From NCBI GenBank assembly GCA_022071975.1, contig JAJVIO010000075.1, forward strand, positions 1-49,957: DNA of 49,957 nucleotides, written 5' to 3'. The notes below the pieces were generated by a model, which was not told the DNA's origin, made no database searches, and saw only the letters and a program-made list of their open reading frames with translations. Within the stretch, counting starts at the first letter, position 1. Each line of letters starts with the position of its first letter. The translations under genes were made by a program, and so were the position numbers. The stretch is from Planctomycetota bacterium (GTDB lineage: Bacteria > Planctomycetota > UBA8742 > UBA2392). Below are positions 45,201-49,957 of the stretch, piece after piece.

Positions 45201-45504
45201 CAACTGAAAGAACTGCCGGACCGTGGAACGGTCCATCATGCCGGAACCGGCGATCTTCGAGTCGATGCGCGATGACTTCGTGCTTATCGCCCAGTACACC
45301 GACGACCAGCAGGACGAGAAGCCCGCCAAGGTGTTCGAGCGCTTCTTCCCGGGCGGCGGCTCGATCCCCGTCTACATGGTGCTGGACACGGACGGGAACG
45401 TGCTGGCCAAGCTGGAGTGGCCGGCCGATCGGCCGAACATGACCAAGGAAGAGTTCCTGGCGTTCATGAAGGAAGGGCTGGCGAAGTTTGCGGCCCTGAA
45501 GTGA
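42223..45504 (+). CDS. DsbD-family thiol:disulfide interchange protein with two predicted selenocysteines
   Basis: One frame of 1093 residues if TGA at 43216-43218 (residue 332) and 45205-45207 (residue 995) are read as selenocysteine. Order: signal peptide (1-19); two DsbD N-terminal-type beta domains with C131/C136 and C270/C275; thioredoxin domain 1 with UGPC (332-335) after LLVDFNGRY; a third beta domain (C577/C582); an eight-helix DsbD beta domain (about 636-927) with C656 in LLTPCVLP and C780 in SFSCTGPIAG; thioredoxin domain 2 with UKNC (995-998) after FIDFTGFN. In ordinary DsbD the U positions are cysteine. Electrons would pass from cytoplasmic thioredoxin through the membrane to periplasmic thiols. 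Sequence after each TGA continues the domain exactly and each TGA is followed by a SECIS-like hairpin. Without Sec insertion only fragments would be made. SelABCD are not in the window. Confidence 0.9.
43216..43258 (+). promoter_or_regulatory. UGA codon and SECIS-like element 1
   Basis: TGA at 43216-43218, then a perfect nine-base stem GGAGCGTGA (43236-43244) / TCACGCTCC (43250-43258) around the loop GGTCT. A GGUCU loop is the same core as in the E. coli fdhF SECIS. The loop begins 26 bases after the TGA, within the range allowed for bacterial SECIS elements. Confidence 0.8.
45205..45234 (+). promoter_or_regulatory. UGA codon and SECIS-like element 2
   Basis: TGA at 45205-45207, then stem GGACCG (45218-45223) / CGGTCC (45229-45234) with loop TGGAA, starting 16 bases after the TGA. 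A guanine is the second loop base, as bacterial consensus needs. Confidence 0.72.
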
Positions 45505-45572
45505 GCCGGTTCGGCCACCCTGTTTGGTTCCGCGGCCGATGTGGATAAGATGCAGCCTGCCGGCTGGAACCC

Positions 45573-47333
45573 ATGAGCGACGACGACGAGACATCCATTC
45601 GCCCACGCCAGACGGCGCTTCAGCGTTTGCTGGAGCGCCGCACTCGTACCGTTGACATGGGTGGCCCGCCTCCCAAGCGCATCTTCGACCAGGTCTCGAT
45701 CGTCACCATCGTGCTGGACACCGGCTTGCGCGTGGTACGCTACAACCGCGCCGCCGAGCGCCTGTTCCGCAAGCCGTATTCCGAAGTGCTGGGCCGACCC
45801 TGCGACGAAGTGCTGCCGGTGATCAATGAGGTCAACAGCGGCCACATCTTCCAGCGCACTATCGCCCTGGGCGTACCGGGCGAAGTCAAGGAAATGAAGA
45901 TCACCGACTCCGAGACCGGCCAGGATTACTACTTCGATTTCGTGGTGGACCCGATCCTCGACGACGACGCCCACATGGCCGGCGTCAGCCTGATCGGCCT
46001 GGACGTCACCGAGCGCGCGCTGTTGAAGCAGCGGCTGGCCCACCAGAACGAAGACCTGCTTGCCCTGCAACAGGTCAGCAACGCGCTGCGCAAGACCATG
46101 GACCTCGAGAAGGCCCTGTTCATCATCGCCACCGCGCTCACCAGCGACGAAGGCGGCGGCTACGACCTCGCCATGATCTTCACCGTGGACCAGGATCGCG
46201 AAAACCTGGTAGGCCAGGTCTGCGTCGACAGCCTCGGCCTGCGCGACGCCTGGGGCATCTGGCGCGGGCTCACCAGCCACGACGCGCCGCTGCAGAAATC
46301 GCTTGAGGCCACGCAGCCCGTGCTGGCCAAGCGCTGGGGCGAGCTGTCCGGCGTGGTCCGCAGCGTGAAAGTGCCGCTGACCGACGAGTTCAGCGTGCTG
46401 GCCCATGCCGTGCGCACCGGCGAAACCGTCACCCAGGAAACCCTGAAAGAAGACCCGCGCCTGCGCGTGCACCCGGAGATCGCGAAACACTTCCCGCTCA
46501 AGCGCTTCGCTGCCGCGCCCCTGCTGGCCGACCGCGAGGCCATCGGCGTGATCGTGGTGGATGCCTCCAGCCGCAAGCGCGACTTCAGCCCCGAGCGCCT
46601 GATGATGCTCGAGATGTTCGCGAACCAGGCCGCGCTGGCCATCAACAACGGGCTGATCTTCCAGAACGTGCTGGATCGCGCCCAGCGCGACAGCCTCACG
46701 CGCCTGTACAACCACGGCCACTTCCAGGAAGTCCTGCGCGCCGAGCTCGAGCGCGCGGTGCGCTACGGCAACCCGCTCAGCCTGATCATGCTGGATATCG
46801 ACCACTTCAAGGGCTTCAACGACACCTACGGCCACCAGACCGGCGACATGGTGCTGAAGCAGACCGCACTGCTGCTTTCGGCGCTGGTGCGCGTTACCGA
46901 CCTGCCTGCTCGCTACGGAGGCGAAGAGTTCGCCCTGCTGCTGCCGCACACAGAGTACGAGCACGCCCTGGAGCTGGCCGAGCGCCTTCGCATCGGCGTC
47001 GAGCGCAAGGTGGTGGTGACCGGCCCCCAGGGCCAGAAGATCGGGGTAACCGCGAGCTTCGGCGTCAGCAGCTTCCCGCGCCACGCCGCCGAGCCCCATG
47101 AGCTGGTGATGTGCGCCGACGCGTCGCTCTACCTTGCCAAGGACCGCGGCCGCAACCGCGTGGTCGGCGCCGATGATGTGGAAGACGTCGAGGAAACCAC
47201 CGCGCGCAAGAAGGCCACCAAACGGCCGACCATGAAGCGCCCCACTATGAAGCAGTCGAGCGAATCCGGCAGCTTCCGCGTGAAGACCCCCGGCGCCAAG
47301 AAGAAGTCGCGCAAGAGCGGCAAGGTCAAATGA
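45573..47333 (+). CDS. Diguanylate cyclase with PAS and GAF domains
   Basis: 586 residues, soluble. PAS-like 40-150, GAF-like 160-360 (VSNALRKTMDLEKALFIIAT, ERLMMLEMFANQAALAINNG), GGDEF domain 370-535 with RDSLTRLYNHGHFQEVL and the active-site GGEEF at 449-453. An inhibitory RxxD site (R440-D443) lies five residues before it. It makes cyclic di-GMP from GTP in response to whatever the sensory domains bind. The end is very rich in Lys/Arg/Pro. Stop and next start overlap (ATGA). Confidence 0.93.
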   Translation: MSDDDETSIRPRQTALQRLLERRTRTVDMGGPPPKRIFDQVSIVTIVLDTGLRVVRYNRAAERLFRKPYSEVLGRPCDEVLPVINEVNSGHIFQRTIALGVPGEVKEMKITDSETGQDYYFDFVVDPILDDDAHMAGVSLIGLDVTERALLKQRLAHQNEDLLALQQVSNALRKTMDLEKALFIIATALTSDEGGGYDLAMIFTVDQDRENLVGQVCVDSLGLRDAWGIWRGLTSHDAPLQKSLEATQPVLAKRWGELSGVVRSVKVPLTDEFSVLAHAVRTGETVTQETLKEDPRLRVHPEIAKHFPLKRFAAAPLLADREAIGVIVVDASSRKRDFSPERLMMLEMFANQAALAINNGLIFQNVLDRAQRDSLTRLYNHGHFQEVLRAELERAVRYGNPLSLIMLDIDHFKGFNDTYGHQTGDMVLKQTALLLSALVRVTDLPARYGGEEFALLLPHTEYEHALELAERLRIGVERKVVVTGPQGQKIGVTASFGVSSFPRHAAEPHELVMCADASLYLAKDRGRNRVVGADDVEDVEETTARKKATKRPTMKRPTMKQSSESGSFRVKTPGAKKKSRKSGKVK

Positions 47334-48694
47334 CCCGCGCATTCCTGCTGTTCTTTCTTGTCACCTTCGCCGCCGCGCTGCCCGCCCAGGAGGCCGAGCA
47401 GAAGTTCAGCGAGCGCGCGCAGAAAACCGCCGACGCGGTGGCCGACGCCCACGTAAGCCTCGCGCGCTGGTGCTTCAAGAACGCCATGAACGTCGCCGGC
47501 CGCGACCAGTGTGAACGCGCGCGCCGCCTGGTGCCGGGCCACGAGAAGGCCATGAAAGAGCTTGGCTACAGCCAGAAGAAGGTGGACGGCGAGAAGACCT
47601 GGGTGCTCGACGCGCGCAAATCCCCGCCGGAAACCGACGGCGACGTCACACCCGAGGCCCGCGAAGCCTTCGCGGCCGAGCGCGACAAGATGTACCGCGA
47701 AGCGGCCGTGGAGTACGTCAAGCTCGCGCGCTACGCCGAGAAGCTTGAGCTGGCGACCCACGCGCGCGCGGCGTTCGAGCAGGCCGTGAGCTACGACCCG
47801 CTGAACGAGGAAGCGCTGAATGGCGCGGGCTGGGTCAAGGACGAAGTGGGGGACTGGATCAACCCGCGCGAAGCCGCCGAGCGCGAGGAGACCGCCAAGG
47901 CGCTGGAGTCCACGCCCGAGGCAGAGGCGCTGGAAGCCCTGCCGGAATGGACTTCCAGCGTGTTCAAGAAACCCGAGCCGCTGGGCGTGGCGTTCGGGCC
48001 CGTCACCGTGATCGCCAGCGGCAACCGCCATGCCGAGGCCGGCAAATTCGCGCACGCAGCCGCCAGCCTCAGCGCCGGGCTGCTGGGCGGCAAGGTGGAA
48101 AGCCTGCGCGTGGTGCTGGCGGCCAGCGAGACAGAGCACAAGGCCTACTGCGAAACACGGCACCCCGGCATGCCCGGGCTGGCCGAAGACCGCTGGGTGG
48201 TGGGGGAGAAAGAGGTCGAAGTGCTGCTGGACGGCGAGGATGACCGGCTCAGCATGGAGCGCGTGGTGTATGCCGTTGCGACCTTTGAAGTGCGACGCCG
48301 CTGCGGCGAAACCACACACCCGTGGTTCGAGGTTGGTTTCGCAAGCAACCTCACACGCCGCCTGCTGGGACGCGTCACCACGGCCGAGTTTTCGGGCGAG
48401 GCGGGCGGCCCCTCCGAAAGCGGCCGCTGGAAGCGCACCCTGCGCATGCTGCGCGGTGAGGGGCGCGCGCCGGAACTGGGCAAGCTGGTGGTCGCCCGTG
48501 ACCCGGACGAATCCCAGGTGATCCTGGCCCACTTCTTCACCCGCTACCTGTGCGAGCAAAGGGCCAAGGCCCTGCCCGATTTCTGCGCCGCCCTGAAGTC
48601 AGCCGCCGGCGATGAGCAGGCCTTCAAGACGGCCTTCGGCGAAGAGACCGCTGAGTTGGAGCAGCTGTTCGGCAACTGGTTCGACGCCGGCTAG
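47330..48694 (+). CDS. Secreted TPR-like protein, function unknown
   Basis: 454 residues. Signal peptide (MTRAFLLFFLVTFAAALPAQ). Residues 25-180 are helical repeats (WCFKNAMNVAGRDQCERARR, AFEQAVSYDPLNEEALNGAG). The second half has ESLRVVLAASETEHKAYCET and a helical end that recalls the DUF1570-type peptidase-like fold, but no HExxH is seen. Coupled to the diguanylate cyclase by a four-base overlap, so possibly cotranscribed. Function not inferable. Confidence 0.65.
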   Translation: MTRAFLLFFLVTFAAALPAQEAEQKFSERAQKTADAVADAHVSLARWCFKNAMNVAGRDQCERARRLVPGHEKAMKELGYSQKKVDGEKTWVLDARKSPPETDGDVTPEAREAFAAERDKMYREAAVEYVKLARYAEKLELATHARAAFEQAVSYDPLNEEALNGAGWVKDEVGDWINPREAAEREETAKALESTPEAEALEALPEWTSSVFKKPEPLGVAFGPVTVIASGNRHAEAGKFAHAAASLSAGLLGGKVESLRVVLAASETEHKAYCETRHPGMPGLAEDRWVVGEKEVEVLLDGEDDRLSMERVVYAVATFEVRRRCGETTHPWFEVGFASNLTRRLLGRVTTAEFSGEAGGPSESGRWKRTLRMLRGEGRAPELGKLVVARDPDESQVILAHFFTRYLCEQRAKALPDFCAALKSAAGDEQAFKTAFGEETAELEQLFGNWFDAG

Positions 48695-48718
48695 CCAGGC
48701 AACTCGAGCCCGCACCAA

Positions 48719-48838
48719 CCTCCCGCCTCCCGCCTCCCGCCTCCCGCCGCCTGCTTCCTGCCGCCTGCCTCCAGCCTCCTGCTTCCTGCTTCCTGCTTCC
48801 TGCTTCCTGCTTCCTGCCTCCAGCCTCCTGCCGCCTGA
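48719..48838. repeat. Heptad repeat array (single orientation)
   Basis: CCTCCCG units, then mixed CCGCCTG/CTTCCTG, then five GCTTCCT units and CCTCCAG/CCTCCTG. Period seven. No inverted partner block is visible, unlike the other arrays. It lies 70 bases before purH. Confidence 0.8.
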
Positions 48839-48907
48839 CTTTTCCACACCTGTCTGATTTCCCGCCGTGTGCTAGAAACCGCGCAGCTTACGCACTTGGA
48901 GTTGACC

Positions 48908-49957
48908 ATGGACCTGATGCCGATTCGCCGCGTGCTGGTTTCCGTTTCCGACAAGGCCGGTGTTGTCGAGTTCTGCAAGGCGCTCTCGCAGTGGGGGGCC
49001 GAGCTGATCTCCACCGGCGGCACCGCCAAGGCCCTGCGCGAAGCGGGCCTGAGCGTCAAGGACATCAGCGAGCACACCGGCTTTCCCGAGATGCTCGACG
49101 GCCGCGTCAAAACCCTGCATCCGAAGGTGCACGGCGGCCTGCTGGCGCGCCGCGACCTGCCCGAGCACATGAAAACCGCCGAGCAGCACGGCATCACGCC
49201 GATCGACATGGTGATCGTCAACCTGTACCCGTTCGAGGCCACCGTGGCCAAGCCCGGTGTGAGCCGCGAAGACGCGATCGAGAACATCGACATCGGCGGC
49301 CCCAGCATGGTGCGCAGCGCCGCGAAGAACCAGGACGCCGTGGCGGTCGTCACCGACCCCGCCGACTACGAAAGCCTGCGCGCCGAGCTGGACGCCAACG
49401 ACGGCAAGCTCGGCCTCAAAACCCGCCGCGCGCTGGCCCGCAAGGCGTTCCGCATGACGGCCTGGTACGACCACGCCATTGCGGAGTACCTTGAGCACCT
49501 CGAGGAAGGCGCGAGCGAGTTCGTGCCGCAGAAACTGCTGGCGCTCAAGAACGGCGTCAGCCTGCGCTACGGCGAAAACCCGCACCAGGAGGCGATGTTC
49601 TACGCCACCGGGCGTCACCCCGCCGGGCTCGGCGGCCTGCTGCAGCTCAGCGGCAAAGAGCTCAGCTACAACAACCTGCTCGACCTCGACGCCGCCATGC
49701 GCACGGCCAACGAGATCAGCGACGAGCCCTACGCCATCGTGATCAAGCACACCAACCCCTGCGGCGCGGCGACCGGCGGCAGCATCGCCGAGGCCTTTGC
49801 GCGCGCCTATGACTGCGACCCGCTGTCGGCGTTTGGCGGCATCGTGGGCCTGAACCGGCCGTTCGACCTGGCCACGGCCGAGCAGCTGATCGCGGGCGAG
49901 AAGTTCCTGGAAGCGGTGGTGGCGCCGGACTACGACGAAGACGCCGTGGAGGCGCTG
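48908..49957 (+). CDS. purH: Bifunctional AICAR transformylase/IMP cyclohydrolase (partial, 3' end outside window)
   Basis: The first 350 residues from ATG 48908. The cyclohydrolase part is at the N-terminus (RRVLVSVSDKAGVVEFCKAL, LISTGGTAKALREAG, TLHPKVHGGLLARRD, NIDIGGPSMVRSAAKN), and the transformylase part begins at about residue 210 (LRYGENPHQEAMFY, YNNLLDLDAA, IVIKHTNPCGAA, AFGGIVGLN). The last two steps to IMP. The protein is cut by the window edge, not by a mutation. A heptad array lies just upstream. Confidence 0.97.
   Translation, partial: MDLMPIRRVLVSVSDKAGVVEFCKALSQWGAELISTGGTAKALREAGLSVKDISEHTGFPEMLDGRVKTLHPKVHGGLLARRDLPEHMKTAEQHGITPIDMVIVNLYPFEATVAKPGVSREDAIENIDIGGPSMVRSAAKNQDAVAVVTDPADYESLRAELDANDGKLGLKTRRALARKAFRMTAWYDHAIAEYLEHLEEGASEFVPQKLLALKNGVSLRYGENPHQEAMFYATGRHPAGLGGLLQLSGKELSYNNLLDLDAAMRTANEISDEPYAIVIKHTNPCGAATGGSIAEAFARAYDCDPLSAFGGIVGLNRPFDLATAEQLIAGEKFLEAVVAPDYDEDAVEAL

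Noticed and set aside
42223..45504. Three separate genes, or genome-wide recoding of TGA to Trp or Gly
   Set aside because: The pieces share one frame with only 15-base gaps between a stop and the next ATG, and the CxxC motif would be split twice. TGA ends several other genes normally, so global recoding does not fit.
48719..48838. CRISPR array
   Set aside because: The heptad units are contiguous with no unique spacers; the same holds for the other arrays.

Overview
The window is a GC-rich, gene-dense bacterial chromosome segment (an estimated two thirds G+C by eye) with no rRNA, tRNA or CRISPR array that I could find. A Planctomycetota-like (PVC group) host is the most likely origin. The clues are a ribosomal protein S4 beginning MGRYTGPKHR, a RAYT transposase of the GTWLHGD / NHVHVV type, a protein with an excisionase-like N-terminal HTH followed by a long acidic linker and one membrane helix, an ECF sigma factor paired with a FecR-type membrane protein, and a YxPGHY-repeat secreted protein. 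This is inference and the phylum call is only moderately secure. TGA is used as an ordinary stop by several genes here, so the standard code applies.

Layout. 1-9.5 kb: the tail of an ECF-like sigma factor, a stand-alone nuoG, a large RND transporter, a DinB-like protein, atpD-(TM2 protein)-atpC, and a DUF433/DUF5615 toxin-antitoxin pair whose toxin is broken by a stop codon. 9.6-26.1 kb: a UbiA prenyltransferase followed by a type II PKS/FAS-like lipid cluster. It holds three ketosynthase-family proteins (one degenerate), two ACPs, a ketoreductase, a hotdog dehydratase-like protein, a CrtI/RetSat-like flavoprotein, an MMPL exporter, a LolA-like lipoprotein, a TPR protein, two small coupled genes, and an unusual PlsC + Ntn-hydrolase (C45) + TPR fusion. 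It resembles aryl-polyene/flexirubin-type clusters in parts list but lacks recognisable aromatic starter genes in this window. 26.1-31 kb: a RAYT transposase between perfect 29-bp inverted repeats, a sigma/FecR pair and rpsD. 31.7-42 kb: housekeeping genes (cystathionine gamma-synthase family, hemC, D-2-hydroxyacid dehydrogenase, EVE protein, BFD-like ferredoxin, hpt, archaeal-type phosphoglycerate mutase) and regulators. 42.2-45.5 kb: one long frame interrupted only by two TGA codons, each exactly at the first cysteine position of a thioredoxin CxxC motif and each followed by a SECIS-like hairpin. I read it as a DsbD-family membrane thiol reductase with two selenocysteines. 45.6-50 kb: a PAS-GAF-GGDEF diguanylate cyclase, a secreted TPR-like protein, and the 5' part of purH.

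Structure beyond genes. Six intergenic gaps hold seven-base-period repeat arrays, five of them with an inverted partner, and each lies just 5' of a start codon. Two GTAGCATC-bounded palindromic repeats provide the TAG stop of neighbouring genes. The 12-bp palindrome TTGACNNGTCAA occurs nine times, mostly inside the genes of the lipid cluster and in more than one reading frame. Top items for follow-up are the double-Sec DsbD, the lipid cluster with its acyltransferase fusion, and the iterated palindrome.
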